DNA of 8,273 nt from an uncultured Acetatifactor sp. (lineage in GTDB: Bacteria > Bacillota > Clostridia > Lachnospirales > Lachnospiraceae), in contig CAKRRS010000100.1 of the NCBI GenBank assembly GCA_934394665.1, positions 1 through 8,273 on the forward strand, written 5' to 3'. The notes below the pieces were generated by a model, which was not told the origin of the DNA, did no database searches, and saw nothing but the letters and a program-made list of their open reading frames with translations. Below are positions 1-5,619 of the stretch, one piece after another. The number at the start of each line of letters is the position of its first letter. Positions within the stretch are counted from its first letter, which is position 1. The translations under genes and the position numbers were made by a program.

Positions 1-72
1 GCTCTCTGTAAAATTCCCTAAGGCTTACTACTCTTCCTCACAGGTTTGGTAAACTTATGAATGTTGTTTATG
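1..72 (-). ncRNA. T-box riboswitch leader, 5' part only (cut by left window edge)
   Basis: Read on the minus strand, the leader contains GAGGAAGAGTAGTAAG (around 24-39) and then ACAGAGAGC (1-9). These two blocks match the conserved GAGUAG and AGAGAGC elements of T-box stem I. The bases between them can pair as GUAA/UUAC, as expected there. A well-formed promoter sits just upstream, with its start predicted near 72. T-box leaders bind uncharged tRNA and control transcription or translation of aminoacyl-tRNA synthetase, amino-acid biosynthesis or transport genes. The specifier codon, antiterminator and regulated gene lie beyond the left edge, so the amino acid cannot be named. The motif match is seen in the sequence; the function follows from the family. 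Confidence 0.8.
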
Positions 73-78
73 TGTCTT

Positions 79-107
79 AGAATAATCTCAATTCTTTCAT
101 TTGTCAA
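79..107 (-). promoter_or_regulatory. Sigma-A-type promoter of the T-box transcript
   Basis: On the minus strand there is a perfect -35 TTGACA (102-107), a 17-base spacer, and a -10 TATTCT (79-84, 4 of 6 consensus bases). The start is predicted near position 72, which places the T-box stem I blocks at a normal distance into the leader. No GC-rich hairpin with a U-run is visible between the kinase stop (132) and this promoter, so some read-through from the two-component operon is possible. Confidence 0.7.
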
Positions 108-131
108 TACTATTTTTTTGAAAATTTAAAA

Positions 132-2546
132 CTATTCCGCTGTCTCAGGTAGTGTTATCACTACCTTGAACAGATCCCCGTCCGTAACGATCTCCATACT
201 GCCGTGCTGTAATTCCGTCAGGCTCTTGGCAATGGATAATCCCAGTCCGTTTCCTTCCATGTGGCGGGATTTGTCGCCCCTGGTGAACCGCTCTTCCAGT
301 TCTTCCGGCGACATTTCAAGCGGAAATGCCGACATATTCCTGAAAATCACATTCACATTCTGCCCGTCATGCTCCACATTCAGATAGACGCGGCTGTCCG
401 GTTGGGCATATTTGTAAATATTGTTGAAGAGATTGTCAAATACTCTCCACAGGTGTCTGCCGTCCGCCATGACCTTCACGGTCTCTTCCGGCTGCCGCAC
501 AATGGTATCCAGGGCTTTTTCCGAGAAACGCTGCTCATATTCGCCTACCGCCTGTGACAGCAATACCGATACGTCACATATTTCCGGATGCACTTCCAGA
601 TTTCCTGTGGTAGCTTTCGAAGCCTCCAGCAGATCATCCAACAGCTTCTTCAGCTTTTTCGACTGTCGCAGTAATACTTCCGCATACTCTGAAATGCGTT
701 GTTCTTTCGCATCATCCATTTCTACTTCGTCCGGTGCCACTTCTTTTCCGATCAGATCCGCATAATTGATAATCGAAGTTAACGGTGTCTTGATGTCATG
801 GGAGACATTCGTGATCAGCTCTGTCTTCAGATGTTCACTCTTCATTCTCTGCTCCACAGCGGCAGAGATGCCCTCGCCGATACGGTTCAGATTCTCCCCG
901 TGTTCCTTGAAATCCAGGATCATGTGTGAAGTATCCAGATGGTAGTTCAGATCTCCCTCTGCCAGCGCCTCACTGCCTTCCTGCAGATTCTTACACAGGA
1001 TCGCCGCAAATGTCACCGCCACGCACAGGATCACCTTCTCCAGTCCCCAGAAAAAGAGCAGTATACCCGAATAGCGGTAAAAAGCGATCAGCCCTAAAAA
1101 TTCCACCAGACATACGACCAGGCAGAGTAATACCGTTCTCCATACCATAGGCGTTCCACGGAGCAATGTTTTCAGGCCGCGGAACAGTCCTTTACAGATC
1201 CTTGTGAAGAGCCGCAGTACTTTATAAACGAGTGTATTCTGCCACCAGTTCCCCAGCTTCAGTCTCGTCGCCACTTCCATGCAGTAGATGGTGCACCACA
1301 CCACTTCCAGAGAGAAAATGACCAGCAGCATGATCAGTTCCAACACATTCGTCAGATTTATTCCGATCCACCCCACACCGATGTACAATCCGATAAAGGC
1401 TCCGATCAGAACGATCACTGTGTACAGATCCAGCTGAATCTCATTCATCACACTGGGAACGATACCTTCCCTGCCGTTCTTATGACCGGCACTGCACAAC
1501 AGGAAGATAAAGCACAACAGTGCCAGCACGCATGCCACACCGCAGACCACAGGGATCACATTGCGATAGTCATAAAATGACTCTGCATGACGATAAATCA
1601 GGGCATAATCGTCTTCTTTGGACAGTGCCGGATTCACGGTAATCGTCACTACGATACGGAGATTACGTTCTGCCAGGGTCTTCTCCTGATTTTCTTCCTC
1701 CAGCCAACCTGTATCTGTCAGGGCATCTTTGATCATCCATTTCGCATATTTTTCCGCTCTGTCAATAGGAACATAGGTCTCCCCATTAACATTCATCATC
1801 TCTCCAAGATTCAGATAACGCTCCAGATTTCCCGTGGTCAATGCTTCTAACTCTTGCTGACTGGTCTCCGACTGCTCTGTGGCAATGGACAATTCCCCAC
1901 TGTCTGCTGTCTCTGTCATATCATCGGAATAGGTATCGCTTATACTTTCGGAGGATGTGCTGCCGCGTTGTATGTGAGTCCCCGGTCTCTGAGACTCCAG
2001 CGTGTAGGTCAGATGATTGGTCAGATCCTGATAATCCGCATTCGTCCATTTGTCCAGGAACTCCTCCGTATCCGCATCATACGCTTCGACCTTCACCCAG
2101 ATATTCCGCTGTCTGCAATAGGCTTCCATAGTCTGTTTGCTGTCATCCTCGTACCAGTTTTTCACCTTGTACAGATCTTCACTGACTTTCCGATAATACA
2201 GCATATCGTGAACGAAGACTGTTTTGCCGACGGAATAGGCTCCACAATCTGCCAGCATGAGCGTACCGTAGAGTCCTGTCACTCCTACGATGGCAAACGT
2301 GATCATTAAAAAAAATGCAAGCACTTTTGCCAGAGTACTGCCGATAAGGCTGTCTCCCTGTTTTACCGATTTTTTCTCAGCCTTTTCTCTCTTCTTCCGT
2401 TCCTTTTTGCTCTCTGTTTCCTTGGATTCACTCTGTCCCATTTCTTCCGTACTTTCCGCTTTTTCCCGATCATCCTTTATGGTTATCACAGTTTCGTTCG
2501 CGATACTATGCACTTCGTTCCCATTTTTTTCTTCTCTGTTATCCAT
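132..2546 (-). CDS. Sensor histidine kinase, six membrane segments, large outside domain
   Basis: An 804-residue membrane kinase that should phosphorylate the response regulator encoded just upstream. Residues 1-66 are a charged, Lys/Glu-rich cytoplasmic tail. TM1 is about 73-95. A roughly 230-residue outside domain (about 97-328) follows and includes a Ser/Thr/Glu-rich stretch at 190-235. Five more hydrophobic segments lie near 330-352, 372-393, 399-423, 468-489 and 495-517, with Arg/Lys-rich inner loops. A HAMP-like linker covers 518-570. The H-box is NVSHDIKTP with H583 as phospho-acceptor, the N-box is DNLFNNIYKYA (704-714), the F-like box is FTRGDKSR (754-761), and G2 is GNGLGLS (765-771). 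A canonical DxGxG G1 motif is missing; the equivalent stretch reads FRNMS (735-739), a variation seen in VanS/VncS-type Firmicute kinases. The ATG has AAAGGAG six bases upstream. The gene begins 30 bases after the regulator stop, so the two form one operon. The signal is unknown; an envelope cue is a guess. Confidence 0.93.
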   Translation of the reverse strand: MDNREEKNGNEVHSIANETVITIKDDREKAESTEEMGQSESKETESKKERKKREKAEKKSVKQGDSLIGSTLAKVLAFFLMITFAIVGVTGLYGTLMLADCGAYSVGKTVFVHDMLYYRKVSEDLYKVKNWYEDDSKQTMEAYCRQRNIWVKVEAYDADTEEFLDKWTNADYQDLTNHLTYTLESQRPGTHIQRGSTSSESISDTYSDDMTETADSGELSIATEQSETSQQELEALTTGNLERYLNLGEMMNVNGETYVPIDRAEKYAKWMIKDALTDTGWLEEENQEKTLAERNLRIVVTITVNPALSKEDDYALIYRHAESFYDYRNVIPVVCGVACVLALLCFIFLLCSAGHKNGREGIVPSVMNEIQLDLYTVIVLIGAFIGLYIGVGWIGINLTNVLELIMLLVIFSLEVVWCTIYCMEVATRLKLGNWWQNTLVYKVLRLFTRICKGLFRGLKTLLRGTPMVWRTVLLCLVVCLVEFLGLIAFYRYSGILLFFWGLEKVILCVAVTFAAILCKNLQEGSEALAEGDLNYHLDTSHMILDFKEHGENLNRIGEGISAAVEQRMKSEHLKTELITNVSHDIKTPLTSIINYADLIGKEVAPDEVEMDDAKEQRISEYAEVLLRQSKKLKKLLDDLLEASKATTGNLEVHPEICDVSVLLSQAVGEYEQRFSEKALDTIVRQPEETVKVMADGRHLWRVFDNLFNNIYKYAQPDSRVYLNVEHDGQNVNVIFRNMSAFPLEMSPEELEERFTRGDKSRHMEGNGLGLSIAKSLTELQHGSMEIVTDGDLFKVVITLPETAE

Positions 2547-2576
2547 GCCGGTCTCCTTTCCTCTTGTAACAAGACA

Positions 2577-3272
2577 TTACTGCCCCTGCTTCTCGCACTT
2601 GTACCCCTGCCCCCAGACGACCTTCAGGTATCTGGGCTCTGCAGGGTTGATCTCTAATTTTTCCCGCAAATGTCTGATATGTACCGCGACGGTGTTCTCA
2701 CTGCCGAGAGGCAGATCGTTCCAGATCCTGGTATAGATTTCCTTCGGAGAAAATACCTGACCCGGATTCTGCAATAACAATTTCAAAATATCATACTCCG
2801 TAGGAGTCAGTGCCACCGCATCACCATCCAGTGTCACACGTTTCTCCTTGTCATCCAGCTCGATACCACCGACCTTGACCACATCCGGGCGGACACTGCC
2901 ACCGCCTAACTGCATATAGCGGCGCAGCTGTGATTTCACTCTGGCGGATACTTCGATGGGGTTAAAAGGCTTCGTGATATAATCATCTGCTCCTACCGTA
3001 AGACCCAGTACCTTATCGGAATCCTCGCCTTTGGCCGTAAGCAGGATTACCGGTACATTGCTCTTCTCCCGGATCTTAAGCATCGCCTGGATGCCGTCCA
3101 TCTTCGGCATCATGATGTCCATGAGTACCAGATGTACTTCCTGTGTCTCCACCGCATGCACGGCTTCCTCCCCGTCGAATGCCTCCAGAAAATGATAATT
3201 GGTGTCATTTAAGTATATCTTTAACGCATTTACGATATCCTTCTCATCATCACAGATCAATATATTGTACAT
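2577..3272 (-). CDS. OmpR/PhoB-family response regulator
   Basis: A 231-residue two-domain regulator counted from the chosen ATG. The receiver domain (1-115) has the acidic pair D8/D9, phospho-acceptor D52 in LVLMDIMMPKMDG, T79 and K101 in YITKPF. The C-terminal winged-helix DNA-binding domain (about 130-228) has LTPTEYDILKLL, SPKEIYTRIW, VAVHIRHLREKL and the closing WGQGYK, all typical of the OmpR/VanR group. It is the first gene of an operon with the histidine kinase. The frame is open further upstream to a GTG at 3311, but that would add an unconserved, Ala/Arg/Gly-type tail with no ribosome site. I chose ATG 3272 because the receiver begins MYNILICDDE there and GAGGGAG lies three bases upstream. 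The ATG at 3284 (MRES...) is a possible alternative. Targets are unknown; the operon's own promoter is a likely one (see the TTAAGA repeats). Confidence 0.94.
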   Translation of the reverse strand: MYNILICDDEKDIVNALKIYLNDTNYHFLEAFDGEEAVHAVETQEVHLVLMDIMMPKMDGIQAMLKIREKSNVPVILLTAKGEDSDKVLGLTVGADDYITKPFNPIEVSARVKSQLRRYMQLGGGSVRPDVVKVGGIELDDKEKRVTLDGDAVALTPTEYDILKLLLQNPGQVFSPKEIYTRIWNDLPLGSENTVAVHIRHLREKLEINPAEPRYLKVVWGQGYKCEKQGQ

Positions 3273-3402
3273 ACTCTCCCTCATTTCCGTGCCTGCGCTG
3301 CCGCGCGGCACATCCTGCGCAAGTTCTTTTTTCTTACGCTTTGTTCTCCTTAACCCTCTGCTTTCCTTGCAAGTAATCGTGCAGACGTTTTGGAATGATT
3401 TT

Positions 3403-3411
3403 ATTGTATCA
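3403..3411 (-). promoter_or_regulatory. Putative extended -10 promoter of the two-component operon
   Basis: On the minus strand the sequence reads TGATACAAT: a TGn extension followed by TACAAT (5 of 6 consensus bases). The region 17 bases upstream is only a run of T (3426-3431), so the -35 is poor. That combination is typical of a promoter needing an extended -10 or an activator. The start would be near 3396, giving a leader of about 124 bases before the regulator ATG. It is the best candidate in the gap, but not proven. Confidence 0.45.
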
Positions 3412-3443
3412 GAATACCGATTAATAAAAAACAGGAAAAACCT

Positions 3444-3460
3444 TTAAGACTTTATTAAGA
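3444..3460. promoter_or_regulatory. Direct repeat TTAAGA x2, possible response-regulator operator
   Basis: TTAAGA occurs at 3444-3449 and again at 3455-3460 on the plus strand, start-to-start 11 bp, within the context TTTAAGACTTTATTAAGA. OmpR-family regulators usually bind tandem half-sites about one helical turn apart. The repeats lie about 35-55 bases upstream of the putative -10 at 3403-3408, where an activator site would be expected. The repeat and its spacing are seen in the sequence; the operator role is inferred. Confidence 0.35.
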
Positions 3461-3503
3461 ATGCTCTGTAAAGCTTGTTCCATCTGCTTGGAATTACAGT
3501 ATA

Positions 3504-3532
3504 TTGACATTTTCCATGAAAATAGATATGTT
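3504..3532 (+). promoter_or_regulatory. Sigma-A-type promoter of a putative small RNA
   Basis: On the plus strand there is a perfect -35 TTGACA (3504-3509), a 17-base spacer and a -10 TATGTT (3527-3532, 4 of 6 consensus bases), preceded by AT-rich sequence. The predicted start, near 3539, coincides with the first base of the closing stem of the RNA described next. It points away from the regulator operon and towards the 3' end of the CmpB-like gene. No believable protein gene lies downstream. Confidence 0.55.
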
Positions 3533-3556
3533 ACTAATAAAGAAGCTATTTTCATG
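3515..3556. repeat. 11-bp perfect inverted repeat flanking the small-RNA -10
   Basis: CATGAAAATAG (3515-3525) and CTATTTTCATG (3546-3556) are perfect inverted copies separated by 20 bases. The left arm lies in the promoter spacer and the right arm at about +8 to +18, so the pair brackets the -10 box. Because the left arm is upstream of the predicted start, it would act as DNA, for example as an operator, and not as part of the RNA. The right arm is also the 5' side of the RNA's closing stem. Confidence 0.5.
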
Positions 3557-3625
3557 CACGTTTCGGACGTTAGTCAAAGGACTTGATGCATCAGGGGCAC
3601 CAGGCACATGATAGGCTTCTTTTTT
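3539..3625 (+). ncRNA. Putative small structured RNA of unknown family, about 85 nt
   Basis: The predicted transcript starts at about 3539 and ends in TTTTTT (3620-3625). Its ends form a long closing stem. AAAGAAGC (3539-3546) pairs with GCTTCTTT plus one G (3615-3622), UAU with AUA (3547-3549 with 3611-3613, one bulged G), and CAUG (3553-3556) with CAUG (3607-3610) after a UUU bulge. Inside are two small hairpins, ACGT-TTCGG-ACGT (3558-3570) and AGTC-AAAG-GACT (3572-3583), and a perfect palindrome TGATGCATCA (3584-3593). A stem running straight into a U-run also gives termination. I could not match it to SRP RNA, 6S RNA, tRNA or any riboswitch I know. It is the only plus-strand gene candidate in the window. 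The promoter and pairings are seen; transcription is inferred. Confidence 0.45.
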
Positions 3626-3632
3626 GTGCAAG

Positions 3633-3669
3633 TAAAAGCCGATACCGGACCAACCGATATCGACTTTTA
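3633..3669 (-). terminator. Intrinsic terminator of the CmpB-like gene
   Basis: A stem of 16 pairs (3633-3648 with 3654-3669) has a 5-base loop. In the minus-strand RNA it starts about 24 bases after the stop codon and the 3' arm ends in CGGCUUUUA. Two positions pair as U-G in the minus-strand RNA but would be A-C mismatches in plus-strand RNA, so the hairpin is built for the leftward transcript. The U-run is short (four). Confidence 0.7.
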
Positions 3670-3692
3670 TCATCTTTTATATTTCTTCCGCA

Positions 3693-4649
3693 TTATTTAT
3701 TTTTCTTATCAGAATGCTCCTTCAGTTCCTCCAGAGCCTCCTTGAACTTCTCGGAACTCATGGTCGGGTTGGAGCGGATCATATTCCGCTGGAAGAAATC
3801 GCGCAGGCTGCTGACATTTTCTCTGTCTGCCACGCTTCTGGTGTATTTCTGTTTCAATTCCATCACTTCGTTCTTCACGCTTTCCAGATACGCACTGGGC
3901 GACTTCTGAGCGGAAGTGCGGATACTTTCCAGTTTGCCCTCAATACTGGACTTCAGATCATCTACCTTCGTAGTAAGTCCTTCGGTAAATCCTTCCTTCT
4001 TCTGTGCAAGGCTTTCGCTGAAGCCTTCCTTACGGTTCTCCAGATCTTCACTGGTCACAGCAATGATAACGTCCAGACGCTTTTGGATACGGAGCATATC
4101 TTCTTTTGCTTTCTCCATCTTCTCCAGTACGTCCCGCAGATCCAGGGCTGCCTTGAAGGACAATGCAAAATCTGCACCGATCAATGCAGTTAACACCAGG
4201 GTGACCAGAGTCAGGATATTGTCCGGAATTGACAGCACCAGATGCTCTATCGGCTTATGTATGAACTCTGTCATCAGGATCGTCAGAAAGCCCCACGCCA
4301 GCGAGGATCCCAGACAGATATGCCCCTGGAAATTAAATCTGTTCTTGGAATAATCCCAGTATCTTACCTTGAACAGCGCTTCCATCGTCACGCCGGTGAC
4401 ATATTCCAGGATCGTTGCTCCAATACATCCGGCAATATAGACCAGGATCAGATTGTCCCGAAACGGCATGGACACCACCAGCATCATGATGGCACCACTT
4501 CCGTATAATGGCAAAAACGGTCCGCGGCAGAATCCACGATTCACCAGTTTTTTACTTTTCAGGGATACATAGGTGGATTCGAAACACCATCCGAAAAAGC
4601 AATAAAAATAAAAGAAAAATAACCATTGAATCGCAGTATAATGATACAC
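3693..4649 (-). CDS. CmpB-like membrane protein (PF06541, putative ABC-transporter type IV) with coiled-coil tail
   Basis: 318 residues. The N-terminal half (1-165) is a multi-spanning membrane domain with about five hydrophobic segments (near 5-22, 46-62, 65-85, 112-130, 143-165). It has the signature motifs of the CmpB family: GWCFES (20-25), NRGFCRGPFLPLYG (37-50), LEYVTG (81-86), WDYS (98-101) and NFQGHICL (106-113). The name 'ABC-transporter type IV' is historical; the biochemical role is not established. Residues 168-275 are strongly charged and coiled-coil-like, with a repeated KEGF-E motif at 207-222, and the tail is Lys-rich. The start is GTG, well supported by GAGGGAGG six bases upstream. 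An in-frame TTAAAAT-type -10 could lie near 4672-4677 on the minus strand, but no -35 is visible. A terminator follows the gene, so it is probably the last or only gene of its transcript. Confidence 0.85.
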   Translation of the reverse strand: MYHYTAIQWLFFFYFYCFFGWCFESTYVSLKSKKLVNRGFCRGPFLPLYGSGAIMMLVVSMPFRDNLILVYIAGCIGATILEYVTGVTMEALFKVRYWDYSKNRFNFQGHICLGSSLAWGFLTILMTEFIHKPIEHLVLSIPDNILTLVTLVLTALIGADFALSFKAALDLRDVLEKMEKAKEDMLRIQKRLDVIIAVTSEDLENRKEGFSESLAQKKEGFTEGLTTKVDDLKSSIEGKLESIRTSAQKSPSAYLESVKNEVMELKQKYTRSVADRENVSSLRDFFQRNMIRSNPTMSSEKFKEALEELKEHSDKKNK

Positions 4650-4688
4650 TGTGTGCCTCCCTCAATTCTTCATTTTAATCCTCACTTC

Positions 4689-4750
4689 TGCGCACGTCCT
4701 TTGCGCATAACGAGTTTGTGTCAAGTGTGCGTAGACACAAATCTCGTTAT
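4689..4750. repeat. Two abutting hairpins between ylmH and the CmpB-like gene
   Basis: The large hairpin pairs ATAACGAG+TTTGTGTC (4707-4722) with GACACAAA+CTCGTTAT (4734-4741, 4743-4750). That is 16 pairs with a single bulged base (4742) and an 11-base loop. The small hairpin pairs TGCGCA (4689-4694, written TGCGCA on plus) with TGCGCA (4702-4707), six pairs with a 7-base loop, sharing base 4707. The structure begins one base after the ylmH stop, so it sits at the 3' end of that mRNA. No U-run follows on the minus strand, so it is not a textbook terminator. It may act as a terminator, an mRNA 3' stabiliser or a dispersed palindromic repeat. Confidence 0.6.
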
Positions 4751-4751
4751 C

Positions 4752-5522
4752 CTACGGATACACTTCCGTCTCTATGGCAAGCCTGCCCTTTCTCGTGGCA
4801 TGGGGTTCTCCGCTGATCCGGAATTTCCCGTAACCTCTCGCGTTCACCACATCACCCTGTTCCAGAGATTTGGAATTGTTCTCACATAGCCTGCCGTTCA
4901 CGTACACTTTTCCTGCCCGGAACAGCTCCAGGCAATCACTTCTGGATTTATTATATACCTTGGATATGACAGCGTCAACACGGGGGCTGGCCACCTGGAT
5001 CACCTGTTTCACCGGCTCTTCCTCCGGCACTTCATTCGCAGCATCCACCACGTCACATTTCACATGGGTGTGTTTGATTTGCCCCAGATTTTCACAGATA
5101 AACGCAGCGATCGTGTCCTGGCAGAACAGAAAGGCTTCTCCCTCGCCCGGCAGGATATCACCGATCGTGCTGCGCTCGATGCCCAGATTCATCAGCGCTC
5201 CCAGGTAATCTCTGTGGGACAGTTTGTCTGCAAACTTGGCAGAAAGCGGCCGGATCCGGATACAGCCGATCGGAAAAGGCTGTTCATATCCCAGTTCCGC
5301 CTCGCTGCCGAATCGCAGCATCTTCCGTTCCGCCTGCTCTCTGCCGCCGTATAAGGTGATCCCCACGTAGCTTACTTCGCGTTCCACCTGCCACAGCGCA
5401 TCCTGCTCCGCCAGCCCTAAAAATCCGGTAAAGGTATACTGGTTCTGGCTGTAGGATTTCTCCGCCAGATCACGGATCCTGTTTTTTAATTGTTGTATTT
5501 CTTTTTCGTTTTCTAAAGACAT
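4752..5522 (-). CDS. ylmH: YlmH-family S4-domain RNA-binding protein
   Basis: 256 residues, the normal length for YlmH. The N-terminal and central part (1-160) carries the family pattern: FTGFLGLAEQ (31-40), then IRIRPLSAKFADKLSHRDYLGALM (88-111), LGIERSTIGDIL (113-124) and a Cys/His-containing segment near 145-156. The C-terminal S4 domain (about 179-238) includes the typical SRSDCLELFRAGKVYVNG and QGDVVNARGYGKF. YlmH homologues bind the ribosome/tRNA, and recent work on Bacillus YlmH and pneumococcal RqcP2 links the family to ribosome-associated quality control. The classical neighbourhood is sepF-ylmG-divIVA in the cell-division cluster; none of those genes is present here. The ATG has AAAGG ten bases upstream. 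It starts 97 bases after the ZIP gene, with no clear terminator between them, so co-transcription is possible. Confidence 0.92.
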   Translation of the reverse strand: MSLENEKEIQQLKNRIRDLAEKSYSQNQYTFTGFLGLAEQDALWQVEREVSYVGITLYGGREQAERKMLRFGSEAELGYEQPFPIGCIRIRPLSAKFADKLSHRDYLGALMNLGIERSTIGDILPGEGEAFLFCQDTIAAFICENLGQIKHTHVKCDVVDAANEVPEEEPVKQVIQVASPRVDAVISKVYNKSRSDCLELFRAGKVYVNGRLCENNSKSLEQGDVVNARGYGKFRISGEPHATRKGRLAIETEVYP

Positions 5523-5619
5523 CCTCTTGCAACCTTTATCTTACGTCTTTTGTCTATCCATTGCCGTCATTACTGCAGCGCCCATTGTTATCTCGTATTT
5601 ACCGAAATATTATCATATA

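Noticed and set aside
166..2309. Several plus-strand open frames opposite the kinase gene
   Set aside because: They are mirror frames of a well-supported kinase, lack ribosome sites and show no protein motifs.
3273..3311. Longer response regulator starting at GTG 3311
   Set aside because: No ribosome binding site before it, and the extra residues do not belong to the receiver domain, which begins at the ATG at 3272.
3540..3625. Minus-strand hammerhead-like words (CTGATG ... CGAAAC) in the small-RNA region
   Set aside because: The core would read CUGAUGC instead of CUGANGA, and the GAAA does not directly follow a stem II, so the hammerhead fold cannot form properly.
3586..3909. Plus-strand ORF starting ATGCATCAG with AAAGGA four bases upstream
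   Set aside because: It runs through a U-run and the terminator hairpin, then antisense through the CmpB-like gene. The product has Ser/Phe/Leu-rich shadow composition and no recognisable domain.
5523..5619. Promoter or terminator between the ZIP gene and ylmH
   Set aside because: AT-rich -10-like words are present (for example GATAAT), but none has a matching -35, and no hairpin with a U-run is visible.
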